Assembly: GCF_022701195.1 (NCBI RefSeq)
Contig: NZ_CP078089.1
Location: 1,736,001-1,800,000 of the forward strand
Direction: 5' to 3'
Origin: Allobaculum mucilyticum
GTDB taxonomy: Bacteria; Bacillota_I; Bacilli_A; Erysipelotrichales; Erysipelotrichaceae
Length of the DNA: 64,000 bases
Each line of letters begins with the position of its first letter. Within the stretch, counting starts at the first letter, position 1. Made by a program: the position numbers and the translations under genes. Below, one piece after another: positions 53,182 to 61,928 of this stretch. The notes beneath the pieces were generated by a model that saw only the letters and a list, made by a program, of their open reading frames with translations, was not told where the DNA came from and made no database searches.

Positions 53182-55578
53182 ATGAATCCTGAACACATTC
53201 TGGAAGAAATGAATCTGGAACAGAAAGCACGACTGATCACGGGAGCCGATTTCTGGACGACAGCTTCGATCGAAGAGCTGGAAATTCCATCTTTGCGCAT
53301 GGCCGATGGTCCTGCCGGTCTGCGAATGCAGAAACAGAACAATGACAGCCTGGGAATGAACCGCTCCGAACCGGCAACCTGCTTTCCAAGCCCTTCTGCT
53401 CTTGCGGCAAGCTGGAATCCGCTGCTGGCTTTTGAAACAGGCAGAGCGCTGGGTCAGGAAGCAAGAAAACTGGATGTGGATGTTCTGCTTTCACCGGGCA
53501 TTAATCTGATTGAAAATCCGCTTGGCGGACGGAATTTTGAGTTTTACAGCGAGGATCCGTTTCTGTGTGCTCGTATGGCAGAAGCGATGGTTCTGGGCAT
53601 TCAGGAATACACCGGAGCCTGCGTAAAGCACTTTATGGTCAACGCCCGTGAGAAATACCGCCAGTCTGCCAATGAGATTCTTTCCCAGGAAACGCTGCAG
53701 GCACTGTATGCACCGGCATTTCAGGATGTGATTGAAAATGCGAACCCGGACTGGGTGATGAGTGCCTACAGCCGGATGAATGGCGTGTTCAGCTCGCACA
53801 GCACAAATCTGCTTACCGATACGCTGCGAAATTGCTGGAAGTTTTCCGGTGCAGTGGTCAGTGACTGGGGCGGCAGTGTCGATCCGGTACGCTCTCTTGA
53901 AGCGGGCATGAATCTGGAAATGCCATCGACGTTCTATCAGACACCCGATGAAATTGTGGATGCCGTAAAAAGCGGAAGACTGAGTGAATCGGTTCTTGAT
54001 GAGCGGGTTCTTGAGCTTCTGTTTGCGGTTGAAAAAGCGCAGAAGCGAAAAGAAAAAGCAGAATATCAGAACGAGACGATGCTCTGGGATTTTGAAGGCC
54101 ACCACAGACTTGCGGTGCGCGCGGCAGAGCAGTGCATGGTGCTGCTGAAAAACGATGGAACTCTGCCATTCAATATAGAACAGAAGGTCCTGTTTGTCGG
54201 ACCCTTTGAAGAAGGCTATCCAGAACAGGGCTATGGTTCAGCGCGTGTTGAACCGGCTATGCAGGTGTCGTTTGAGAAACTGCTGAAAAAATATGCCCCA
54301 AATGGTATGTGGGTGCAGGGCTACGATCTGCCGGCAGGTGAAAAGCCAAACCGAATGCTGCGCCAGCAGGCAATTGAAGAAGCAGAACAGGCAGAGATCA
54401 TCGTGTTTTTAAGCTCTCTTGGTGCACAGGACAATATGGAAGGACTGGATCGTGGCAGCCGTCATCTGCCGGTTGTGGAACGATCGCTGGCTTCAGCGCT
54501 GCTTCGTCTGAATAAGCCTGTGGTCTGGGTCAGTACGCAAAGCAGCCCAATCGATTTTTCCTGCGCTGATAATGCTTCTGCAATTTTGCATGCGGGTTTG
54601 GCCGGGCAGGGGGGACGCGAGGCGATGCTTCGCATTCTCTATCACTATGCAGAGCCATGCGGCGCACTCGCACAGACGATCGCAGAAGACTGGAGAGACC
54701 ATCCAAGCAGTGCACGCTTTGTTTCGATTTCTTTAGAAAACTGCCATGATGAAGGACAGCTTGTCGGCTATCGGTACTTTTCTTCCAGAAATGTCCCTGT
54801 CCGCTATCCCTTTGGATATGGATTAAGCTATGGAAACTTTGAAATCCAGGATGCCAGAGTGGAAGAAGAGGGAATCCGGGCTGTTGTGACAAACGAATCG
54901 CCGCACCCGGCGATTCATCCTGTTCAGCTGTATGTGCGTCATGAAGGTGACGAAAGTGTCTGGCAGCTGAAAGGTTTTGTACGGGTTTTGCTGGAAGCAT
55001 ACGAGAGAAAAGAAATCCTGCTTCCTTTTGATGAGCAGACATTTATGCTCTATCATCCGCAGACTGGGCAGATGGAAGCAGCTGCTGGAAAATTCTTCGT
55101 GCGGGCTGCCATGGATGCACAGGATGACCGTTTTGAGATGGTGATCGAACGGATGGAAGGATTCCATCCGGAAAAACAGTCAGATGACGGGGAAAAGATG
55201 AATACGGAAAGCTGTGAAGGAAGCACGCTGGCTCCGCTCTGCAGACCGGTTGAAACCTTTGTGGGCACCGCCCCGTTCTGGGTGTCGCAGCTGATCCGCA
55301 GAATGCAGAAGGTGCGTGATGATTCGCTGCGGCGCAATAGACCCAATGCATTTGTGATTGCACTGCTTGATATGAGTCCCAATACGATGGCCAGAATGTA
55401 TGGCCAGTATCTGTCTGTTGAAATGGCACAGACGATCGCGAACTGGCTCAATGATCCGAAACATCATTCGCTATCTCCTTTGCCAGGACAGCTGAAAGAT
55501 CACCTGCGCTGTCTTCGCCATTGGAAAAAAGAAACCGCCGGCGATGAAGAAGCACGCGGTCAGCAGAATTTCGAATGA
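53182..55578 (+). CDS. Glycoside hydrolase family 3 protein (beta-glucosidase-like)
   Basis: A 798-residue protein without signal peptide, so cytoplasmic. The N-terminal GH3 barrel (about 1-290) begins EQKARLITGADFWTT, and the catalytic nucleophile is Asp228 in VVSDWGGS. The C-terminal GH3 sandwich (about 310-560) is followed by a fibronectin III-like domain (about 570-670). A further 125 residues (from about PVETFVGTAPFWVSQ) are helical and I do not recognise them. GGAAAGGCGGG precedes ATG. The likely substrate is a beta-linked disaccharide or glycoside taken up by the cell; exact specificity is unknown. Confidence 0.88.
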   Translation: MNPEHILEEMNLEQKARLITGADFWTTASIEELEIPSLRMADGPAGLRMQKQNNDSLGMNRSEPATCFPSPSALAASWNPLLAFETGRALGQEARKLDVDVLLSPGINLIENPLGGRNFEFYSEDPFLCARMAEAMVLGIQEYTGACVKHFMVNAREKYRQSANEILSQETLQALYAPAFQDVIENANPDWVMSAYSRMNGVFSSHSTNLLTDTLRNCWKFSGAVVSDWGGSVDPVRSLEAGMNLEMPSTFYQTPDEIVDAVKSGRLSESVLDERVLELLFAVEKAQKRKEKAEYQNETMLWDFEGHHRLAVRAAEQCMVLLKNDGTLPFNIEQKVLFVGPFEEGYPEQGYGSARVEPAMQVSFEKLLKKYAPNGMWVQGYDLPAGEKPNRMLRQQAIEEAEQAEIIVFLSSLGAQDNMEGLDRGSRHLPVVERSLASALLRLNKPVVWVSTQSSPIDFSCADNASAILHAGLAGQGGREAMLRILYHYAEPCGALAQTIAEDWRDHPSSARFVSISLENCHDEGQLVGYRYFSSRNVPVRYPFGYGLSYGNFEIQDARVEEEGIRAVVTNESPHPAIHPVQLYVRHEGDESVWQLKGFVRVLLEAYERKEILLPFDEQTFMLYHPQTGQMEAAAGKFFVRAAMDAQDDRFEMVIERMEGFHPEKQSDDGEKMNTESCEGSTLAPLCRPVETFVGTAPFWVSQLIRRMQKVRDDSLRRNRPNAFVIALLDMSPNTMARMYGQYLSVEMAQTIANWLNDPKHHSLSPLPGQLKDHLRCLRHWKKETAGDEEARGQQNFE

Positions 55579-55769
55579 CAGGAAAAATACCTGCATGGAT
55601 GGATATCCTGCCGGAAAAACAGTCAAAAAAGCGGCAGATTCAAAGACTCGCCTTCAAATCCCCAAATGACGGCATGATGCGGCCAAGCAGGGAATTATAA
55701 TAAAGCGTCTGTCTGAATGGCCATGATCTGCAGGATTTGGCCACACAGTGAAATGAAGGTGAGTCTGAA

Positions 55770-56942
55770 ATGAAATATGCATCCAAACGGGTACGCGACA
55801 TCAAAGCATCCTCATTCTCGGATCTGTTCGCGGCCAAAGAAGCCTACAGCCGGAAAACCGGTCAGAGTGTTATTGATTTTTCGATCGGATCGTCCAACAT
55901 TCCGCCCTGCGACGCTGTAAAGCAGGCGATCGCCAATGCGGTACTCGAAGACGAAAGCTATCAGTACACGCTCTCTCCTCAGCAGGAAACACTTGATGCC
56001 ATCCGTGAATGGTACGCAAACCGCTATGGCGTTGAACTGCGCGATGAAGAAATCTTTCCGCTCAAAGGCAGTCAGGAAGCGCTCAGTCACATCCCCATGG
56101 CGCTGTGTGATCCGGGCGATCTGGTTCTTCTGCCTGATCCCTGCTATCCGATTTACCGGACAGCACCATCTCTTGCCGGAGCAGATTTCTATTCCATGCC
56201 GATGCGCCGGGAAAATGATTATCTGATCGACTTTGATGAAATCCCGGAAGAGATCGCCAGAAAAGCAAAACTGATGATTGTCTCCTATCCGAACAATCCC
56301 ACGGGAGCTGTCGCAAACGATGCGTTTTATGAAAAGCTGGTCGAATTTGCGACGCGTTATCAGATTCTTGTCGTTCATGACAATGCCTACAGCGAACTTG
56401 TCTTCAGCGGCGAGCCTGGCAAAAGCTTCCTGGCTTATGAGGGCGCAAAAGAGATCGGTGTTGAGCTGAACTCCTTTTCCAAAGCCTATTCGATGGGCGG
56501 TGCCCGCATGGCGGTTATGGTCGGCAACAAAGACATGATTGAACCGTACGCAAAGCTGATGAACACCATCGACTTTCAGAGCTTTGCGCCGATTCATAAA
56601 GGCGCTATCGCGGCTCTTCGAGAGTCTGGCGAATTTGCGCATGAAGTCCGGGACGAATATGCGCGCCGGGCAGAGCATCTGATTGATGAATTTGGCAAAG
56701 CGGGCTGGAACATCGATCCGGTCAAAGCCACCATGTTTGTCTGGGCTCCGATTCCGGATGGCTATGAAGATTCTTCGCAGTTCCTGTTTGAACTGCTTGA
56801 AAAGAGCGGCGTTCTGGTCAATGCGGGAACCAGCTTTGGCGAAGAAGGTAAACGCTACGTCCGTCTTGCCCTGGTGCGCAGCGACGAAGAAGTCGAAGAA
56901 GCAGCCAGACGCATTGCGGATTCCGGCTTATTTAAAGCCTGA
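55770..56942 (+). CDS. Class I/II pyridoxal-phosphate aminotransferase
   Basis: A 390-residue fold-type I aminotransferase. The PLP-binding Lys is Lys238 in NSFSKAYSMGGAR. Other family marks are YPNNPTGAV, HDNAYSEL and the C-terminal RYVRLALV Arg. The layout is closest to the aspartate/alanine/LL-diaminopimelate aminotransferase group; substrate is uncertain. The ribosome site AAGGTGAG precedes ATG. A terminator lies downstream at 57045-57075. Confidence 0.88.
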   Translation: MKYASKRVRDIKASSFSDLFAAKEAYSRKTGQSVIDFSIGSSNIPPCDAVKQAIANAVLEDESYQYTLSPQQETLDAIREWYANRYGVELRDEEIFPLKGSQEALSHIPMALCDPGDLVLLPDPCYPIYRTAPSLAGADFYSMPMRRENDYLIDFDEIPEEIARKAKLMIVSYPNNPTGAVANDAFYEKLVEFATRYQILVVHDNAYSELVFSGEPGKSFLAYEGAKEIGVELNSFSKAYSMGGARMAVMVGNKDMIEPYAKLMNTIDFQSFAPIHKGAIAALRESGEFAHEVRDEYARRAEHLIDEFGKAGWNIDPVKATMFVWAPIPDGYEDSSQFLFELLEKSGVLVNAGTSFGEEGKRYVRLALVRSDEEVEEAARRIADSGLFKA

Positions 56943-57044
56943 GCACCAATCACTTGCAATCTGACTCTATCCCGTTAAAATAAAACAACTTGTCTTCAGC
57001 AGACCTGATTATGGCCGGCAGAGAAGACTCAATTCGATCATTCA

Positions 57045-57075
57045 GGCACCCGCTGATTTTTTACGGGTGCCTTTT
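57045..57075 (+). terminator. Terminator after the aminotransferase gene
   Basis: A perfect 8-bp stem (ggcacccg/cgggtgcc) with an AT-rich loop, followed by four T. Confidence 0.7.
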
Positions 57076-57122
57076 GAACCATTCACTGACAGAGGTTTCT
57101 ATAGTGGAAGTGGAGGGATTGC

Positions 57123-58475
57123 ATGAAACAGAGACAGATACAGATTTCGGATCATTTTACGACCGGAAAAATCATTCGGTTTGCATTGCCAAGCATCATC
57201 ATGATGATTTTTACATCGCTGTATACCATCGTGGACGGCCTGGCGGTTTCCAATCTGGTCGGCGATGCAGCGTTCTCCTCGCTGAATCTGATCTGGCCGG
57301 CAATCGGTATGATGGGTGCGTTCGGCTTCATGATCGGAAGCGGAGGAAACGCGCTTGTTTCCAAGACGCTTGGCGAAAAGAAAGAGCATCTGGCCTGCGA
57401 GTATTTCACAATGCTGATTGTCTTTGAAGTCATCGTAGGCATCATCGTTTCCGCACTCATGCTGATCTATATTCTTCCGATCAGCCGGCTGCTTGGCGCA
57501 ACCGATGATCTGATTGCGGACTGCATTCTCTATGGTGCGCCGCTGATCGCACTGCAGTGCTTCTTCTTCATGTCGATGACCTTTCAGTCGTTTCTTGTTA
57601 CCGCAGGAAAGCCAAAACTTGGCCTGTATATTTCGCTGGCTGCCGGCTTTTCCAACATGTTTCTCGACTTCTTTTTTATCGGTCCATGCGGCTTTGGCAT
57701 CTTTGGAGCAGCATTGGCAACCGGAATCAACTGGATCCTCAGCTCTGTCGTTCCTCTGATCTGGTTTGCCCGGCACAAAGATGCGCTCATCCACTTCGTA
57801 CGTTTCCACTGGCGCTTTGGTGCGCTTGGACGGGCCTGCTTTAACGGCATGTCGGAAATGGTCACCAACCTGTCCGCTTCCTTTGTTCTGATGCTGTATA
57901 ACGCACAGCTCATGCGGCTGATCGGCCCGTCGGGCGTTAACGCATTTGGTGTTATTCAGTACATTCAGTTCCTGGCAACTGCAATTTTCTTTGGCTACAC
58001 CATGGCCGCTGCCCCCTGCATCGGCTATCAGTACGGTGCGGGCGATCACAAAGAACTCAGCAACCTGCTGCGCATTTCGATCCGCCTGACACTGCTTGCC
58101 AGCATTCTGGTCACCGTCGGCTGTGAATTCAGCGCCCGACAGCTGAGTATGGTCTTTGTCTCCTACTCCGCTTCCTTAATGGATCTGACCAGTCATGCTT
58201 TACGCATCTATGCCATCAGCTTCCTGTTCTCCGGATTCAATATTCTTGCTTCCGGCTTCTTTACAGCACTGAACAACGGACTGGTTTCCGCTGTTCTTTC
58301 CTTTGGACGAACCTTTATCTTCCAGGCTGGAGCAATCATCTTTCTTCCGATGTTTTTTGGCGTGGAAGGTGTCTGGTGTTCATCCGTTCTTTCGGAACTC
58401 CTTTCCGCCATCCTGGCATTTGGTTTCCTGTTCGCACTGCGAAAGAAGTATGGATACTGGGAACATCTGCATTAA
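57123..58475 (+). CDS. MATE family efflux transporter
   Basis: A 450-residue membrane exporter with twelve helices in two repeats. The first begins GKIIRFALPSIIMMIFTSLYTIVDGLAVSNLVG, the usual MATE opening, and the second repeat starts near ACFNGMSEMVTNLSASF. These pumps export drugs or metabolites using ion gradients; the cargo is unknown. GTGGAGGGATTGC precedes ATG. It converges with the Nudix gene on a shared terminator. Confidence 0.9.
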   Translation: MKQRQIQISDHFTTGKIIRFALPSIIMMIFTSLYTIVDGLAVSNLVGDAAFSSLNLIWPAIGMMGAFGFMIGSGGNALVSKTLGEKKEHLACEYFTMLIVFEVIVGIIVSALMLIYILPISRLLGATDDLIADCILYGAPLIALQCFFFMSMTFQSFLVTAGKPKLGLYISLAAGFSNMFLDFFFIGPCGFGIFGAALATGINWILSSVVPLIWFARHKDALIHFVRFHWRFGALGRACFNGMSEMVTNLSASFVLMLYNAQLMRLIGPSGVNAFGVIQYIQFLATAIFFGYTMAAAPCIGYQYGAGDHKELSNLLRISIRLTLLASILVTVGCEFSARQLSMVFVSYSASLMDLTSHALRIYAISFLFSGFNILASGFFTALNNGLVSAVLSFGRTFIFQAGAIIFLPMFFGVEGVWCSSVLSELLSAILAFGFLFALRKKYGYWEHLH

Positions 58476-58511
58476 ATTCCGCTTATTTTCGGAAAACAGA
58501 TATTTTCTATC

Positions 58512-58551
58512 AAAAAAATTCCTGGCTCTCTGGCGAGTCAGGAATTTTTTT
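58512..58551. terminator. Bidirectional terminator between the MATE and Nudix genes
   Basis: A long inverted repeat (aaaaaattcctg/caggaatttttt with inner gctc/gagt pairing) with A and T tracts at each end serves both converging genes. On the minus strand it lies at the very end of the Nudix coding region. Confidence 0.85.
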
Positions 58552-58960
58552 GCTTTCGGTCGTAGAGATCAAACAGAAGGGCATGATCAGTCTGATCAAG
58601 CATCATCTGGTCGCTGCTGCAGAATGAATAGTCTGCAAGTTCATGGGGACCAATCCATTTCAGGTCATTGTGTTCCAGGGCAGCTGGCTGATAGTGATCC
58701 GGTCTGCAGAGCAGAAAGACAACAGTCAGATTGTCCTGCGGCCGGCTGATGGTGCATACGGGTTCGATTTTTGAAGGATCCAGGGACAGATCAAGCTCTT
58801 CATGCAGTTCCCGGATCAGGCACTGCGCATCATCTTCTCCCTTTTCCTGTTTGCCGCCGGGAAATTCCCAGTGAAAAGCCAGCTTTTTTCCTTCCGGCCT
58901 CTGACAGATCAGAATCCGTCCGTCTTCATTCTGTAAAATGCCTGCACTTACTCGGATCAT
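58538..58960 (-). CDS. Nudix hydrolase (MutT/8-oxo-dGTP diphosphatase-like)
   Basis: A 140-residue Nudix enzyme. The Nudix box G-x5-E-x7-REL-x-EE-L is complete at about residues 36-58 (GKQEKGE...RELHEELDL), except that the usual Gly near the end is Asp. The opening VSAGILQNEDGRILICQRPEGKKLAFHWEFPGG matches MutT-type sanitisers of oxidised nucleotides. AGGAGGA precedes the ATG at 58960; the longer frame to 59146 is rejected. Confidence 0.9.
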   Translation of the reverse strand: MIRVSAGILQNEDGRILICQRPEGKKLAFHWEFPGGKQEKGEDDAQCLIRELHEELDLSLDPSKIEPVCTISRPQDNLTVVFLLCRPDHYQPAALEHNDLKWIGPHELADYSFCSSDQMMLDQTDHALLFDLYDRKQKNS

Positions 58961-59647
58961 AAAAAAATCCTCCTGTTCTGACGGTCTCAATCTTACCTGG
59001 AACAGGAAAAATATGCTGCTCTGAAGGCTGAAAGGAGGAAAAATACGACGGGTGTACAGGCAAATCTTTCGAATTCCCGACTTATCCATTTCCGCATGAA
59101 AGGGCTTTCCAAAGAGACTGATAAAACTGTACAAATAGCAATACAAAAGTGTAATAACACTATAGATAATGTTGAAAATTGAATTAATAAGTTAATACTC
59201 TTTTAACAAAAATGACACATACGAAATATTGATTTGTGATGCGTAGTAAATATATACTTTGGACAAGTGTTGGCGGAATGAATGTTTTCCAAACCGGACT
59301 GTTGGAGAATGATACAAATTGCGCAGATGAATTCTTACTGACGTGAAAAATTGCCAATGGTCTGACGAAGTGGAGTTGCATATATAAATTATGCAATTTG
59401 GCATTACTTTAAATTTTATGCTGTTTTGCTATTGGGCGATAACTGAAAAGCTGACACTTCATGCTGCAGAGCAGACTGATTCCCGGATTACGAATCATCT
59501 GCAGATGGCAAAACAGTAACCGCTTCGTGATCTCGCAGCGAAGGGAGTGAATAGCAGATCAGAGAAGATGAATGAATAGCAGTTCATCGGACAGACTTCA
59601 TGTTTCAGCCAGGAAACCCATTCCGAGCAATGAAAGGAAAAAGTGAT
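58961..59647. other. Long AT-rich intergenic region upstream of the T7SS locus
   Basis: About 690 bp with no supported gene; short minus-strand ORFs at 59184-59404 lack ribosome sites. Roughly 59110-59430 is much richer in A+T than the window average and contains several TATAAT-like words and an inverted gttaa/ttaac pair near 59190. Weak hairpins (ctgcaga...tctgcag near 59464-59503, and cttcg...cgaag near 59523-59542) lie closer to the lipoprotein gene. It probably holds the promoter and control sites of the locus. Confidence 0.5.
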
Positions 59648-60238
59648 ATGAATCCTATTTGCAAAAAATTGCTGATTGCAGCCATGGCGGCTGTCCTGCC
59701 TCTTGCAGGATGTTCAGGCGGATCGTCGTCTGACAGCAAACCAGACTCTGCGGCGCAGGCAGAAAGCAAACCTGCTGCAGACAACAATTCATCTGCTGCA
59801 AATGCGGACAATAAACAGAAACCTGAAAGCTCTGAACAGACACCTTCACAGGGCGATACAGCCGAAGTAACGAAAACCATTGGCGATTATGAAGTCACAA
59901 TGGAAAAAGCTTTTACCCAGACCGCCAGCGGCCAGTTTACCCCGGAAGATGGCAATACCTATGTGGTCACTATCTTTAAGGTAAAGAATAATTCCAGCGA
60001 AGCTGCAGAAATCTCTTCTGGAACTAATTTTGGTGCAACTGCAGATGGAGCGGACATCTATCAGGCGTGGATGGTTGAACCGGATGGTTATGAGTGGATC
60101 GATGGGACCGTTGAACCAGGCGGCACCATTGAAGGATGCGTCTGCTTCGAAGCACCTGAAAACTTTTCCGAAATCAAAGTCAACTTTATCCCAGAACTGA
60201 TGGAAAGTGATGCAGTAACATTTACTATCAATAAATAA
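59648..60238 (+). CDS. DUF4352-like lipoprotein at the head of the T7SS locus
   Basis: A 196-residue lipoprotein. The lipobox LPLAGC gives a lipidated Cys at about residue 21. A Ser/Ala/Asn/Gln-rich linker runs to about residue 75. An Ig-like domain follows (IGDYEVTMEKAF, YVVTIFKVKNNSSEAAEI, VEPGGTIEGCVCFEAPENFSEIKVNF), the pattern of the DUF4352 group. Its domain is related to the next protein, which has no signal peptide. AAAGGA precedes ATG. A role in substrate handling or envelope anchoring of the secretion system is inference. Confidence 0.75.
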   Translation: MNPICKKLLIAAMAAVLPLAGCSGGSSSDSKPDSAAQAESKPAADNNSSAANADNKQKPESSEQTPSQGDTAEVTKTIGDYEVTMEKAFTQTASGQFTPEDGNTYVVTIFKVKNNSSEAAEISSGTNFGATADGADIYQAWMVEPDGYEWIDGTVEPGGTIEGCVCFEAPENFSEIKVNFIPELMESDAVTFTINK

Positions 60239-60417
60239 GTGCTGCACACCCATTTGTGGTAAAGAATGCGAAGGTTATCAGTCGTCTGTTCAATTTCAAA
60301 GTAACGGATGGCTGACTCTCGAAGACTCTATAAAAGTCATCGGAGAATTTTGAATGATTTTTGGACGAAAAGAAGCTTCAGCCTGATCGGTTCAGGCAGG
60401 CAGCCTCTTTAAGTTAG

Positions 60418-60441
60418 CTGATGCTGCATGGACAGCATCAG
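60418..60441 (+). promoter_or_regulatory. Leader hairpin before the second DUF4352-like gene
   Basis: A perfect 9-bp stem (ctgatgctg/cagcatcag) with a 6-nt loop and no T-tract, ending 20 nt before the AGGAG ribosome site of the gene at 60476. It may be an RNA stability or processing element at the start of the esx operon. Confidence 0.5.
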
Positions 60442-60475
60442 ATTAAGAAGAGAAAAAAGAAGGAGAAATGGAATT

Positions 60476-60859
60476 ATGCCAGGTTTAAGCAATATCAAAG
60501 TCGGCGATTTTGCGATTACCATCAACGACATCGCAGAAACTGAGGGAAAGCTGAACTACTACTACAATGCGGATGATCTCCCTGCAAATTCAGAGTTTGT
60601 CACATTTGACGTCACTGTAAAAAACAATGGAACGTCTGAGCAGGAACTTGGTGTGCTTCTTACGTTTGCTCTGGTTGGAGAAGACGGAAGCAACTGCCAG
60701 TACTGCGTATCGGATAATGTCGATAATATCGAACTGGCTCCAGGAGAGGCATCGAACGTTAAAGTGTCTTATATTGCTCCGAAAAACACTCCGCTTCATT
60801 TCCGGTTTACTCCGGATCTGATTCATGGCTACTACATGGATCTCCCCGTTTCATTCTAA
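60476..60859 (+). CDS. DUF4352-like protein without signal peptide
   Basis: A 127-residue, all-beta, Ig-like protein. IKVGDFAITINDI, FVTFDVTVKNNGTSEQELG, LAPGEASNVKVSYIAPKNTPLHFRF and the ending in PVSF follow the DUF4352 pattern of the lipoprotein at 59648. It lacks any N-terminal signal. It is tightly followed by the esx-like genes (45 bp), so it is probably in one operon with them. It could be exported by the T7SS itself or act as an intracellular partner; neither is proven. AAGGAGAAATGGAATT precedes the chosen ATG. Confidence 0.7.
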   Translation: MPGLSNIKVGDFAITINDIAETEGKLNYYYNADDLPANSEFVTFDVTVKNNGTSEQELGVLLTFALVGEDGSNCQYCVSDNVDNIELAPGEASNVKVSYIAPKNTPLHFRFTPDLIHGYYMDLPVSF

Positions 60860-60904
60860 ACAAACAACAAAACGCATCCCGCGAAATACAAGGAAGGAAA
60901 TAAC

Positions 60905-61222
60905 ATGGCAGATACAGGAAAATTCAGTGTCGATATTCCACAGGCAACAAATCTCCGTTCTGAACTTTCAGCCCAGACTCTTATCGTCTCTGAAGAATCT
61001 CAGAAAGCTCAGAACGTTATGGAGAACAACAATACCGACGACCCAATCATGAAGACAATCGGTAGAATTGGTCAGATGTACGGCCAGTTCTCTACTGGAA
61101 TGAAAACTTTCCAGCAGAAGGCAGACAGCGAGCTGGATAAATCGATCCAGTTGTACTCAAGAACTCTCGAAGAAAGTAATCGTCTGATGGAAGAAGCTCA
61201 GGCGAAATACAGAGAATTCTAA
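60905..61222 (+). CDS. Helical Esx-like T7SS protein without WXG
   Basis: A 105-residue protein predicted to be almost entirely helical. Two long helices are separated near NNTDDPIMKT, with a heptad-like C-terminal helix (ELDKSIQLYSRTLEESNRLMEEAQAKY). There is no WXG motif. Size, fold and position beside a WTG-containing partner fit the non-WXG half of an Esx-type pair or a T7SS chaperone. GAAGGAAATAAC precedes ATG. 25 bp to the next gene. Confidence 0.65.
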   Translation: MADTGKFSVDIPQATNLRSELSAQTLIVSEESQKAQNVMENNNTDDPIMKTIGRIGQMYGQFSTGMKTFQQKADSELDKSIQLYSRTLEESNRLMEEAQAKYREF

Positions 61223-61247
61223 AGAGAAGAAGGAGAAAGATTAAACT

Positions 61248-61595
61248 ATGACAGGTTCCCCAAGTACAGGCCAGCAGAAAATTGATTTTAATGTCAATGT
61301 CTATGCTGCCAAGATCGCAGGATTAAAAGCTGCTAAAGCAGCAATCGAAGCTGCTACTTCGAAAATCGCAGATAAGGTAGCTCATAGTGCTGCTTATTGG
61401 ACTGGACCAGCAGCTATTGTTGTACGTGCAGCTTATGAACTTTTAAAACAGCGCCTCAAAAAACTTGCTGCTGCAATTGATAATAATATCGCAGCACTTG
61501 AACGAGTTGTTGGACAGATGACAATCGCTGAAGCTACTAACCAGCAGAGCGGAAAAGTCATCCAGCAGGCTGTTCAGACACTGAAGATCGGTTAA
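61248..61595 (+). CDS. WXG100-type T7SS protein
   Basis: A 115-residue helical protein. Two Ala-rich helices flank the turn AAYWTGPAA, which supplies the W-x-G hairpin motif of WXG100 substrates (residues about 50-53). The N-terminal 15 residues are flexible, and the C-terminal helix ends in QAVQTLKIG. It is probably secreted, as a dimer with itself or with the preceding protein, through EssC. AAGGAGAAAGATTAAACT precedes ATG. A terminator follows at 61605-61636. Confidence 0.75.
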   Translation: MTGSPSTGQQKIDFNVNVYAAKIAGLKAAKAAIEAATSKIADKVAHSAAYWTGPAAIVVRAAYELLKQRLKKLAAAIDNNIAALERVVGQMTIAEATNQQSGKVIQQAVQTLKIG

Positions 61596-61604
61596 GAAAA
61601 CTAA

Positions 61605-61636
61605 AACAATCCGAACGGCTGTTCGGGTTGTTTTTA
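61605..61636 (+). terminator. Terminator between the esx-like genes and yukD
   Basis: A 12-bp stem with one G-T pair (61605-61616 with 61621-61632) and a 4-nt loop, followed by TTT. Partial read-through would give more esx transcript than machinery transcript. Confidence 0.75.
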
Positions 61637-61666
61637 TTCCCCCGAATCTTATCATTGGAGAGAAAT

Positions 61667-61915
61667 ATGAAAATAATCGTCAGTCTTTCCGTTCCTGTTG
61701 TTCAGTTCAAAACGGATCTTTTTGTTCCTTCAAAGATGAAGGCAGGAGATCTGATCAGTCTTCTTACTGGAAGCATGCAGGAAGCTTCTGGAAAGTTTTA
61801 TCCGGTTACCGGGCAGGAGGTGCTCTGTCACGAGGAGAGCGGTCTGGTGCTCAACAGAGAAGAAAGCATGGAGCGGAACGGTGTAAAAAACGGGCACCAT
61901 CTCATCCTGATTTAG
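61667..61915 (+). CDS. yukD: YukD/EsaB-like ubiquitin-fold protein
   Basis: An 82-residue small ubiquitin-like protein. It opens with a beta hairpin (MKIIVSLSVPVVQFKTDLFVP), then a helix (AGDLISLLTGSMQEA), and ends with the strand KNGHHLILI. This is the fold and size of YukD/EsaB, a cytosolic accessory factor of Firmicutes T7SS that interacts with the secretion machinery. GGAGAGAAAT precedes ATG. It is followed 13 bp later by essC. Confidence 0.8.
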   Translation: MKIIVSLSVPVVQFKTDLFVPSKMKAGDLISLLTGSMQEASGKFYPVTGQEVLCHEESGLVLNREESMERNGVKNGHHLILI

Positions 61916-61928
61916 AAAGAGGAAAACT

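Noticed and set aside
59184-59404. Two 70-codon minus-strand ORFs in the AT-rich block
   Set aside because: Overlapping frames in AT-rich DNA without ribosome sites; more likely non-coding.
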